Shown here piece after piece: positions 45,852-55,724 of a stretch of 64,000 nucleotides of DNA; position 1 is the first letter of the stretch, and every line of letters begins with the position of its first letter. The DNA is from Gigaspora rosea. Its lineage: Eukaryota; Glomeromycota; Glomeromycetes; Diversisporales; Gigasporaceae. The DNA lies in NCBI GenBank assembly GCA_003550325.1, contig QKWP01000578.1:65922-129921 (forward strand). Direction: 5' to 3'. Position numbers and translations under genes: made by a program. Below the pieces are notes generated by a model that saw only the letters and a program-made list of their open reading frames with translations, had not been told where the DNA came from and did no database searches.

Positions 45852-46577
45852 ATGGAAACCCCTACACTTCAACCCCAAACCTTAACTGCGCTCATAGAAC
45901 TTGTTAGACAATGGAATCAAGACCCCCTAGCACAACATAATGGTCTTGTTATTACAGGAAGTTATGTTACAGTAACTAATGGAGCTGAAACTTTACTTTC
46001 ATTACAGTTTCCTACAGAAAATGTAGAACAAAACCAAGATTACCCTGAAGAGACAGAACTTGAACCAGAAATAGATGAAGAAACTTTCACACTTGAACCA
46101 GAAACTAGCAATGTTGACCCAGACTCAAGACCAAAGGTTACACTGGCTGCAATGATACAAGACTTAAATGAAGAGCAATCAAGTACTCCTTTTCGAACAG
46201 AACCTCTTTTAACTTTCACTTGGAAAGACCAAGCTATCGAAATTAAAAATCGATTTAGCCAGGAGATTCGTGGAAGCCAGAGAGAACAACAAATTAGAAC
46301 TCTCGAAACTTGTTATTACTTGGGACAACTTTTAAAAGAATTTCAAGATAATTCCAAAGTCCTTAAAGAAATGAAGAACCTTTTCAAAGTCTCTCTTGGA
46401 AAAAGAAGAGCCTATAATTTATGGAAAGGAGCAAAACGGACATATCAACTTTTCCAACACCGAGACCCCTCCCTGCTTTATCGAACACAATATATTTCAT
46501 TAAACAACTTGACTCGGTTGACAACTGATAAGTTTGAAAAGTTATTAGATTCAGGAACTCACGGAGTTCGTTCTTAA
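45852..46577 (+). CDS. Intact extra ORF of the retrotransposon (241 residues)
   Basis: The frame runs from ATG (METPTLQPQTLTALIELVRQ) to a stop at 46575-46577, just before the polypurine tract, without any break although every other coding part of the element is damaged. The N-terminal half is acidic (runs of E, P and D; TELEPEIDEETFTLEPE). The C-terminal half, residues about 130-240, is basic and helical (QIRTLETCYYLGQLLKEF; KRRAYNLWKGAKRTYQLF), as in nucleic-acid-binding domains. There is no signal peptide or membrane helix, so it is not envelope-like. A splice-acceptor-like site directly upstream suggests expression from a spliced RNA. I do not recognise the family. Confidence 0.7.
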   Translation: METPTLQPQTLTALIELVRQWNQDPLAQHNGLVITGSYVTVTNGAETLLSLQFPTENVEQNQDYPEETELEPEIDEETFTLEPETSNVDPDSRPKVTLAAMIQDLNEEQSSTPFRTEPLLTFTWKDQAIEIKNRFSQEIRGSQREQQIRTLETCYYLGQLLKEFQDNSKVLKEMKNLFKVSLGKRRAYNLWKGAKRTYQLFQHRDPSLLYRTQYISLNNLTRLTTDKFEKLLDSGTHGVRS

Positions 46578-46589
46578 AGGGGACGGAAA
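46576..46589 (+). other. Polypurine tract
   Basis: AAAGGGGACGGAAA directly precedes the 3' LTR, the expected start site of plus-strand DNA synthesis. Its first two bases overlap the stop codon of the extra ORF. Confidence 0.85.
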
Positions 46590-47053
46590 TGTTATAGAAT
46601 AGGTTTCTTGTTAGATACAGAGTAAAGCGAAGTTTTTACAGTTTTACAGTTTTTACAGTTTTACAGTTTTACAGTTTTACAGTTTTTACAGTTTTATTAT
46701 TATCTCTATATTATTATTGTATTATTATATTATTTTATTACTCGCTTGAAAGATATATAAACCCTAGCTTTTTGACCTTCTACACATTAGCTTTTTAGCT
46801 TAGACTCAGACTCCTCTTCTCCCCTCTCTAACACTTAATAACTATATCTCTTGAATATTATTATCTAAATAAATAAAATATATCTTAACCCAATAAATAT
46901 ACTTCTGTTGATTGATAAATATATACTGAACCGCTCTAGTGAAGTAATATTCCACTTCCACACCGCTTCATATCTTCTCTGACCCTTACAAGATCCCTGT
47001 CGCTATGTGTTGTGTTGCAAGTACTATATTGAAGGCTATAGTCGCTTGTAACA
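46590..47053 (+). repeat. 3' LTR (464 bp)
   Basis: Matches the 5' LTR apart from about six substitutions and a much shorter (TTTTACAG)n tract (about 46636-46700). TATA box at about 46751-46760. Confidence 0.95.
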
Positions 47054-48425
47054 ACAATCTGAGGTCCTTGTACTCCTATTGCAGTAGTGGAGCTTAATCA
47101 CAATCTAAGGTTCTGCAGCCACAGGCCTAATCACAGTATGAGGTTCTTGTACTGCTATTGCAGCTGTGGAGCTCAATCACAACAAGAGGTTCTTGTACTG
47201 CTATTGCAGCTGCAGAGCCTAATCAAAATATGAGGTCCTTTGCACTACTATTGCAGCAGCTATTGCAGCTGTGAAGCCTATTTACAACATGAGGTCTTTG
47301 CAGAGCCTAATTATCAAATATGAAGTTCTTGCACTATTTCTTTAGATGTGGAGCCTAATTTACAACATGACGTCTTTGCAATACTATTGCTACTATGAAG
47401 CCTAATTGCAATATAAGATCCTTGTACTACTAATCACCAAACACAAAACTCTTGCACTGCTATTGTAGTTACAAAGCCTAATCAAAATTATGTGAGTTTT
47501 GTCTAATAAACATTTGCACTACTATTGTAGCTGCAGAGCCTAATTATATGTAAGATCTTTGCACTGCTATTGCAGCTACAAAAACTAGTCATTAACTTGA
47601 GGTTCTTGCCTAATTATTGCAAAATACTATTGAACTAATCATCAATATGAGGCCCTTGCACTTTAAATACAATATGAGATTCTTGCAATGTTTCCATAGC
47701 CACAGAGCCTAATTATCAAATATGAGTTCCTTGTACTGCTGCTGTAGCTGTAGTGCCTAATCAAGGTATAAAGTTCTTGTGCTACTAATCACAAATATGA
47801 GGCCCTTGCAATGCTATTGTAGCCACATAATCAAACGTTATAGAAATAACCAAATGATAGGTCCCTGCACTACTATCACTTAACCCCAAATGAGGTTCTT
47901 GCACTATTACTATAGCCACAGAATCAAATTACAACATGGTATCCTTGCACTGCTATTGCAGATACAGAACCTAATATCTAAGCACAAGATCCTTGCACTA
48001 TTATTATAGCTGCAGTGCCTAATCAACTTATAAGGTTCTTACCTAATGACCATCCTTGCATTGCTATTATAGCTGCAGAACTTAATCATTGAACATGTGT
48101 CTTGCACTATTATAGTAACTACAGAGTTTAATCTCCAGCATGGGATTCTTGCACAGACATGAGACTTGTACTACTATTGTAACTGCAGAGCCTAATCACC
48201 AATGTGAGGCCCAGCACTGTTATCACAGCAATGAAGCTTAATTTTAACATAAAGTTCTTATGCTGCTATTATAGCTATGATGTTCAGACACTAACATGAA
48301 GCTATTACAGCCAAATGCCTAATCATCAAATATAAGTCTTGCACTACTATTATAGCTGTGATACCCAATTGCCAACATGAATGAGCCATCAAGCAAAGAG
48401 TGTGAAGAGTGGGATAATAGAGCCA
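47054..48425. repeat. Satellite array, unit about 50 bp
   Basis: More than 20 diverged units of the type CTAATCACAATATGAGGTCC TTGCACTGCTATTGCAGCTG CAGAGC run to about 48380. Several units are truncated. The array begins left of the retrotransposon (35178) and occurs inverted at 52130-52972. Confidence 0.85.
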
Positions 48426-49029
48426 GCCTTCATACAAGTGATAGCAAAAAGAAAGATAACTAATGGCCCTTAAATATTCTTGAAACATCCTTGCCTATCA
48501 TAATAACTTATATTTTTACAATCATATATTATCAAAATATTGATCAGAAATACTTGCATAAACAAGATACAACAAGAACTATACTATCCAAATAACAAAT
48601 TGAATATATAACCTGGTCAAGTCATCTGACTTGCAATAATAATTGCCCTGTTACTTCATTAACAGGCTTTTCATATTGTTGATACTTCGGGTTTTATGAA
48701 CTCCCACACCCTTAAAAATCCTTTAAAAGTATTTTAACCTGTTAATACAATCCAAGAATTGCAAGCTAACTCACATACTATAATAACAGCTAGTAAGTTC
48801 TGTGACTAAACTTTTGCTATAACTTACAATAGAAATTATGATAATTCCATTATTGATACAACTATTATTGGACTGTATTGGTGGGTAAGTTCCACATCAG
48901 AATTTTATAGTAGAATCAATTTTTTTAATTACATATTTTAATAATGAAACAACAAGTAAATTTTGATAATAAAGTTTTTTATAGTAACTCATAATTGAAA
49001 TTATATTAACTCAACTATATGTATCCATT
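48426..49029. other. Gene-free, old tandem repeat theme
   Basis: From about 48720 the theme seen at 4140-6600 returns (AATTGCAAGCTAACTCACA..AGTAAGTTCTGTGACTAAA..). No gene is seen. Confidence 0.45.
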
Positions 49030-50180
49030 ATTAGTATCTACAGATCTGATCCAAAGATCTGAATCCAATCCGGATCCAGTTGTTGGATCAGGTCCAGATC
49101 TGTGATTTATAGGATCTGCCAAATTCGAATCCATATTGAGGACCTGATCTGAAAGATCCGTTGGATCTGTTCACTCTGATTGGCTGTATTTAGTAGACTC
49201 TCATTGGTTAATTTAGTAATTGTACCTACATGTCATAGGATGATATTCATATGATTAGCAGATCTAACCGTGAATTCTCGTGATAATTAGCCAATCAAAA
49301 TGCATAGTTTTTAAAGATTCATTGTTTTAAATATTACTAAAAAAATAAAAAAAAACTTAACATAAGAAGCTTACAATTCTTTATTTACTACAATTTGAAA
49401 AGTAATTAAAATAATTCTATCTGATTTTTAATTATCACGACCTTTATCAAAGACGTGACATAACTATTAGCCCATATAATTAATAAAATCATAACATATA
49501 CATTTTATCGACCTACTAATTAATCAAAAGTTACATTTATTACTCTAGTAGTATATACTATAAATGTAAAATACACGTAAATATTAATCAAGCCTATTAT
49601 TATTGTAATATATAGCATATTAAACAGTACACTCAAAGTTCTAAGTTTAAAGCTTACATGTAATATCTCAAATCTTCTTTTTGTATTGACTGCTTTTGGC
49701 ATTTAAAGTTTACATATAGTTAATATAACTAGTACTAATAGTATTATAATAAAAATATTTACTTCTAAGTAAAGTTCTTGGAGAGTGGATTATTTGGTTT
49801 AATTTTAACAGTGAATATCTACGTTATCTACATTTGTTTAGAGTTAGAATTTGCTTTTATGTGAATTTTTTGTTAGTGAAATGTTACATTCCCAAAAGGT
49901 GCTTTAAAATGTATAAATAAGTTATCTGGGCATTTTATTTATATCAGCCCAATCAGATAAAAGTCATTTTATGAACCTGCATGAGAGTCACCCGGAGTAA
50001 TTACGCATAATGTCAACCAATCATATACTGTTAGTTGTGTAACTATATCAGATCCGGATTTGGATCCGGATCTTTAGAGTCGAATCCGGATCTGAACATG
50101 GATCTAATTCGATTTTTCAGATCAGACACGGATCTTTAAAAATATTTGTCTGATTCGATCCATGCAGAACACTATCCATT
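49030..50180. mobile_element. GATC-rich dispersed element, about 1.15 kb
   Basis: The left end (49030-49200) and right end (50045-50180) are both packed with GGATCTGATC/GGATCCGGAT words in opposing sense, and both next contain CCAATCA-type boxes. The left end matches the inverted segment at 2525-2690. The interior has no coding frame worth calling; a 60-codon minus-strand frame at 49520 is not supported. Confidence 0.5.
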
Positions 50181-51114
50181 ATAGTTGAATTTTTTATAGT
50201 AACTCTTGGCAGAAATTATATTAACTCGAATGTGACTAACTCAAGTTAAACACATACTTTAATCACTATAACAAATTGTATATATTGCGTTAGCGAGTAA
50301 ATATGTAACTGACTTCTTTACTGTAAATTAGTAGAATTTAACTATATCAATTTAACTATACTGTGGCCATCAAAAGAGTAAGTAAATTTTGTAAAAGTTT
50401 TGTACAGTAGAAATCATGATAATTCCAATACTAACTCAATTTCACTGCTGTGTATATCAAATTAAAAAGTTAACAGAATTTATAGTAGCATATAGTAGAA
50501 AATTATATACCCTAACATTAACTCAACTACTGTATGTACCTCATTAGTGAATAAGTTTTGTAACAAAATTCTTTATAGCAGATAGTAAATCATTATAATT
50601 TTAATGCAACCAACTCAATCTTAACAAATACTGAACTACTGGAATAATAAGTAACATTATTTACATAGAAATTATGAAATTCCAATACTAATTCAATTTT
50701 AACTTTCGCATTAGCAAATAAATTCTGTAACTAGAAATTACAATAATTTTAAGGCAACTAACTTAACCTTAATTACATCTGAATAGTAAGTAAATTCTGC
50801 AACAGAATTTTTTACAGCAACTTATGATAAATTATGATAATTCCAATATTAACATAACATTAACTACTAGTGTATACTGCATTAGTAAATTTAATATCAG
50901 GATTCTTCGCCTTATTTATTCTTTGTTTATCTTATTCTTTTTTCAAATAATTTTATTATTAGCATTATAATCTATTATTATCCTTTTTAAAAAATAAACA
51001 AACTACAAATCTTATTAAACCTGTATCTATCGACTGTATTATTTTTTTTAACCTGGTGACTTGACTGTTATCAGGATGTTAATTGCATCAATTTTATTAA
51101 TTCTTAGTCAATAG
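50181..51114. repeat. Old tandem repeat block, second site
   Basis: The same decayed theme as 4140-6600 (TTTTACAGTAACTC, AATTATGATAATTCCAATACTAACTCAA, AACTACTGTGTATACC.., AGTAAATTCTGTAAC) continues to about 50900. No gene is seen. Confidence 0.55.
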
Positions 51115-51463
51115 GGCCTGCCTAAAATGCGGAGCCCCTATATTGGTAATGATTTATATATACATTTTAATTCAACGGATTATGCTAGAGCTATACTTTA
51201 ATGCAACCTGATTACGCTAGCCTATATGTCCATCGACATCGTCAAAGGTAATTGTTCATACTGGATTTTCACCGGGATTGTCCTTATAAAGCACACATAC
51301 ATGAAGTAATGTGGTTAGATTTTCCAAATGTGGACCTAGCATCCTAGTTTAGCCCATCCATCTCATGATCGAGTATAGTTTTTCTTTGTCCACTAGTAGG
51401 GGTTAAACTAGCAACCTTACACTTGGTGACCTGGGAGCATAACCACTACACCATCGACCTGCA
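51115..51463 (-). mobile_element. tRNA-derived SINE candidate
   Basis: On the minus strand the 5' part carries an RNA polymerase III A box (TGGTGTAGTGGTTATG, complement of 51438-51453) and, some 35 bases on, a B box-like GGTTGCTAGTTTAACC (complement of 51401-51416), followed by a tRNA-unrelated body of about 260 bp. The segment is clearly GC-richer than its AT-rich flanks. The spacing fits a tRNA head, but the cloverleaf is decayed. The 3' end and target duplication are not fixed. Confidence 0.55.
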
Positions 51464-52040
51464 GGATTCGACCATATTTACAATGATCATTTATAAAAAT
51501 AATTCAATTATTTCTATGTTTCTTTTTAGCATATTATTAAAAATAAAGTTTTACTCTTATTTGAGCAATAAGAACAATTAATATAAACAAATTTACAAAA
51601 GATAAAATTAGTTCTTTTTAAATAGTATTTATACTCTTATAAGTTCCTTCTTGCTAGCCTACAAATCATCACAGTATAGTACTAATAGAATTCTACATAT
51701 TAAGTCAAGAGCCATTTAAATATTGCAAGCGGGCGATGAAGTTGCCTGCCATATGTACATTGCTAGTTGTTGTGATAAATAAATAAAATGTATTTGGGCA
51801 TTTAGCGGAATTGAAATTAAGTTGTACCATACTGAAATTTAGATGTGCAACGATCGTTCCAATCATTTTTAAATTTGCCAACTAGTTTTTTTTTGCATTT
51901 ATTATATTGTGATTAATCCTAATATGATGCATAACCATATTCAATGTTTATTACACATATTTCAATTAGTGGGAATTGAAAATATAACAGTCAGTGAAGA
52001 TAATCACAATGTCGAAATTTTTGGCGAAATTACCTTTAAN

Positions 52041-52085
<45 letters not shown>

Positions 52086-52087
52086 TC

Positions 52088-52121
<34 letters not shown>

Positions 52122-52129
52122 ACTAGACA
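51464..52129. other. Gene-free stretch ending in compound microsatellite with one N
   Basis: An unresolved base N at 52040 is followed by (A)n, (TA)n and (TTA)n to about 52120. An open frame across it, rich in I and Y, is only the microsatellite. The part before it (51909-52035) reads as a short peptide but has no recognisable domain. Confidence 0.5.
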
Positions 52130-52972
52130 CCCATGTGTTACCATGGTTACAATAGTAATGCAAGGAGCTCATGTTTTAATTAGGTTCTATGACTATAATA
52201 CAGTGCAAGGATCTCATATAGTGATTAGGCTTTGCGGCTATAGTAATAGTGCAAGGACCTCATGTTTGATTAGGCTCTGCAGCTGCAATAGCAGTGCAAA
52301 GACCTCATGTTGCCGCGGCTACAGCAGTAGTGCAAGAACTTTATGTTTTGATTAGCCTCTATGCTGTGATAGCAGTGCAAGAACCTCAGATTGTGATCAG
52401 GCTCCATGGTACAGTAGTAGTACTGTACAAGGACCTCATGTGTTGATTAGGCTCCACTAGTGATTATAGTCGATAAAAAATTTATAGGCTTAGTCGAGTC
52501 GATGTTCTAAATATGACTTAGTCGACTAAGTTGACTAAAATGAATATTGCTATAATATTCATTTATTTTTCTACATACTGCATATAATATAAATTTATTG
52601 AGATATATTGCCTCTTAAATATCTTTCTTACCGTATTTTGGCATATTTTATATAATTCCGAAACTACCCACGGACCATGCTTGTATTTTATTGTCTACCT
52701 TCCGAAAAACTCCAATAGTTTTTATATAATAGTACCTATTTATATTAATAGTCGACTAAGTCGACTTTTTAAAAGATCAACTAATTTAGCTGACTAAGTC
52801 GACTAAGTTGACTAATGACATATTGACTTGAAACACTAGGCTCCGCAGCTAAGATAGCAGTGCAAGGACCTCATATTGTAATTTGGCTCTGCAACTATAG
52901 TAGTAGTGCAAAGACCTCATGTTTTGATTAGGCTCTGCGGCTGCAATAGCAGTGCAAGGACCTATGGGTAAG
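52130..52972. repeat. Inverted satellite array, interrupted by a hAT element
   Basis: Units of the type GGCTCTGCGGCTGCAATAGC AGTGCAAGGACCTCATGTT TTGATTA are the reverse complement of the array at 47054. They occupy 52130-52457 and 52839-52972. The element at 52458-52838 splits a unit. Confidence 0.85.
52458..52838. mobile_element. Non-autonomous hAT element with GTCGACTAAG repeats
   Basis: Begins TAGTGATTATAGTC and ends TTGAAACACTA. The flanks GGCTCCAC (52450-52457) and GGCTCCGC (52839-52846) agree at 7 of 8 positions. Both ends carry several copies of TTAGTCGACTAAG. No protein is encoded. Confidence 0.75.
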
Positions 52973-53365
52973 TAATGGCACTCACGTCGCTACATAATGC
53001 AATTAATTTAACCGATTCTCTTTACGACCATGTGATCTTTTCTTGGCTATTCTCAGGATGGAATAGTATGTTTCTTAGTGTAATTTGTATAAAGGCATAT
53101 AGTTAGCTTTGGTTGAAGATATTTAGAGTTTAGTTATCCTACTATGAAATTATAGAGCTGGTAACTGATAGCGGATGGAATCCCCATATGTTCTTCCTCG
53201 TACTGTAAATAAAGTCATATGATCGAGCAATAATAATGTACTTTAAACTGTATAAATAAACTGTATAAATAATGTAAAATTCGATTGAACATCACAGCCA
53301 ATCACACGAAAGTCCTAATAAAGTATAAATCTAAAAATAAATGTACATTGTGCAATGTAATACAT
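52973..53365. repeat. Dispersed repeat bordering the satellite, then gene-free flank
   Basis: 53006-53240 (AACCGATTCTC .. ATGATCGAGCAATAATAAT) is related to a segment in the RBR gene intron and, inverted, to 34930-35170. The same order of repeat next to satellite at both array ends suggests they travel together. The remainder leads to the Sel1-kinase locus. Confidence 0.6.
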
Positions 53366-53480
53366 GCAACTACTGTATATTAATAAGGTGCTGCGCGACG
53401 CTGTCACGCAAATAAATTTGATGATATTAATAAGGTGCTGCGCGACGCTGTCACGTTGATGCAACTACTGTATATTAATA
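53366..53480. repeat. GC-rich direct repeats before the Sel1-kinase locus
   Basis: ATTAATAAGGTGCTGCGCGACGCTGTCACG-type segments of about 32 bp occur at 53378-53409 and 53425-53457, framed by two copies of ATGCAACTACTGTATATTAATA (about 53366 and 53459). The repeat ends just 16 bases or so before the ATG at 53497. Confidence 0.8.
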
Positions 53481-53496
53481 CTTTTCTTGCGTCAAA

Positions 53497-55724
53497 ATGT
53501 CAAATTACAATAATCTATTTGTAAAGCAACCTGAAATAATCGAGTGTTCATCGAATATTACTCAAATGGCCAACAATGATACCCAATTGTACTTAGAAGA
53601 TATTAATTTACAGGATTTTTCACATGATTTTCTAAACGAAATTGTTAATGAAATGTGTGATCTGTATAAAGAAGAAAGCTTGAAAGGAAAGCTAGAACGT
53701 TCAATTCTTGATACATTAGAACAGTTTCAAATAAAGAAGAATCAAAATCCAGAAAATATTATCAATTTTTGTTTAGAAAATCCAATTAACTCTATAGTTC
53801 AATTAATTCTTGCATGTTGTTATCGTTATGGAAAATGGGTTGAAAAGGATGGACGTATAGCATTCAATTATTATCAAAAATCAGCAGAAATGGGTTGTGC
53901 TAGAGGAATAAATGGTGTTGGAAATTGTTATTTTTATGGGATTGGAGTTGAAAAGGATGAACATAAGGCATTCATTTATTTTCAAAAATCTGCTGAGATG
54001 GGAGACGTTGGTGGAATATTTAATGTTGGAAATTGTTATAAATATGGAACTGGTGTCGAAAAGGATGAACATAAGGCATTTATTTATTATCAAAAATCTG
54101 TAGAGATTGGTGACATGGATGGACCAAATAATGTTGGATTGTGTTATGAATTTGGAATCGGAATTAAGAAGAATAAACGTAAGGGATTCAAATATTATAA
54201 AAAAGCTGCAGAGATGGGGAACGAGATAGCAATGTGTAATATTGGAGGTTGTTACGAAAATGGAACTGGTGTTAAAAAAGACGAAAAGAAAGCGTTTGAA
54301 TATTATAAAAAATCAGCAGATTTGGGGCTTGCTGATGGAATGTATTATGTTGGTGAATTTTACCGGAAAGGAATTGTTGTTGAAAAGAATATTGATATTG
54401 CTTTTGAATGGTATTTAAAATCAGCTATTACTGAACAAAATACTGTTGGTGATAAACAAGAATTTTTCATTGGATACCATATGATAAATTTGAAAATATT
54501 GAAGGGATAGGCGAAGGAGCGTTCTCTACTGTTTTTAAAACAAAATATCTGAACCGATATGGGTCGTTTGAAAATGTAGCAATTAAGATTGTAAAGGATT
54601 CTAATAAAAATAAAGTTCCATTTTTAAAAGAGGTATTTTTTTAAACAATTTTAATATTTATTTTTAATTTCCAATTAATTTATTTTGTTTTTTTTTTAGT
54701 TAAAAGCCTGTCATAGCTTATCACAATATTTGGGAATATCTAGAGATGAAAAAACAAAAGACTATATTTTAGTACTTAGTTATGCAAAATATGGATCATT
54801 AAGTAAAAACCTTACTAATATCTTTAAATTTGAATGGAAAATTAAATTAAAGATACTCCATGACATTGTGTCTAATCTTGATCGTATTCATTCTAAAGGA
54901 TATTTACATCGAGATTACATCCTGGAAATATCTTGCTAAGAGAAAATTATGAAGCATACATTACAGATTTAGGTTTATCAAAACCACTCGACGAAAAAGA
55001 ACAAGATGAACGTATTCATGGAGTTTTACCATATATAGCACCAGAACTCTTTCAAAAAAAACCATACACAAAAAAATCAGATATTTATTCGTTTGGAATT
55101 ATCATGGTCGAGATGACAACTTGACAAAGGTCTTTTAATAATTATAAATTTGATATTGATCTAGCAGTTATGATTTGTAATGGATTACGACCAAAATTTG
55201 CACCTGGCACTCCTGATTGCTATGTTGAGTTGGCAAATCATTGCATGAATTCTGATCCAGATAAACGGCCTAATGTTAATGAAATAATTACTAAACTAGA
55301 TGAATGGTTGAATATTATCGAAAATAAGAAAATTATCGAGAACAAGAAAATTATCGAAAACAAGAAAATTATCGAAAATAAGAAAATTAAAAGTAAAAGT
55401 AAAATTAAAATGTTATTCTTAAAATTGTTGGATATTGCCGAAAGTGATATCGAAAATGAGAGTGGCATCGAAAATAAGAGTGGTATCGAACATGAGAGTG
55501 ATATCAAAAGTGCGAGTGATATCAAAAATGAGAGCATTGTCAAAAATGAGGGTGAAAATAGAATTAGAAAGCAATTCTTAGAAAATGACGAAATCAATAA
55601 AACTTTACCTAGTATTACTGAAAAATTAAACAATATATATACAAGCAAACCAAATAATATATCGGAAATTCAGGCGAAGTTTTCTAAATCTGCGAGTGTT
55701 ATAGAAGTTCCGAATGATATTTAG
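53497..55724 (+). pseudogene. Sel1-repeat protein kinase, broken by two frameshifts and a stop
   Basis: The first part, from ATG (MSNYNNLFVKQPEIIECSSN), holds about six Sel1-like repeats of 36 residues (GNCYFYGIGVEKDEHKAFIY, YYQKSAEMG type). The kinase begins WIPYDKF..GIGEGAFSTVFK, with Lys in VAIK, but in another frame: one T appears lost in the T run at 54463-54467. An intron spans 54633-54699. At the catalytic loop (LHRD) a second one-base loss near 54915 breaks the frame before PGN; DLG, the APE region and YSFGIIM follow. In-frame TGA at 55122-55124 stands where most relatives have Gly. The rest of the C-lobe and a tail of 18-bp repeats (IIENKK; DIENES) run to the stop at 55724. Both losses are in or next to T runs, so sequence errors are possible, but the TGA adds to the case for a dead gene. 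Confidence 0.8.

Larger units (their letters stand above)
35278..47053 (+). mobile_element. Ty3/gypsy LTR retrotransposon, decayed, with nested hAT insertion
   Basis: The element starts TGTTA and ends TAACA, with ACAA on both sides (35274-35277 and 47054-47057). It has two LTRs, a primer-binding site, gag, protease, reverse transcriptase, RNase H and integrase in the Ty3/gypsy order, an extra ORF and a polypurine tract. A 2-kb hAT element is inserted at 39843-41837. The LTRs differ at roughly half a dozen positions outside a microsatellite, so the insertion is fairly recent though not fresh. Multiple stops and frameshifts show it cannot move by itself. Confidence 0.95.

Noticed and set aside
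45852..46577. Envelope gene of a retrovirus-like element
   Set aside because: No signal peptide, membrane helix or glycosylation-rich ectodomain; the C-terminal half is basic and helical.
51909..52172. Open frames across the N at 52040
   Set aside because: They mostly translate a microsatellite and depend on an unresolved base.
54510..54730. Sel1 protein and kinase as two separate genes
   Set aside because: The kinase N-lobe follows at once after the Sel1 part with only a one-base frame change at a T run, and Sel1-kinase fusions are usual in such genomes; there is no room for a promoter.
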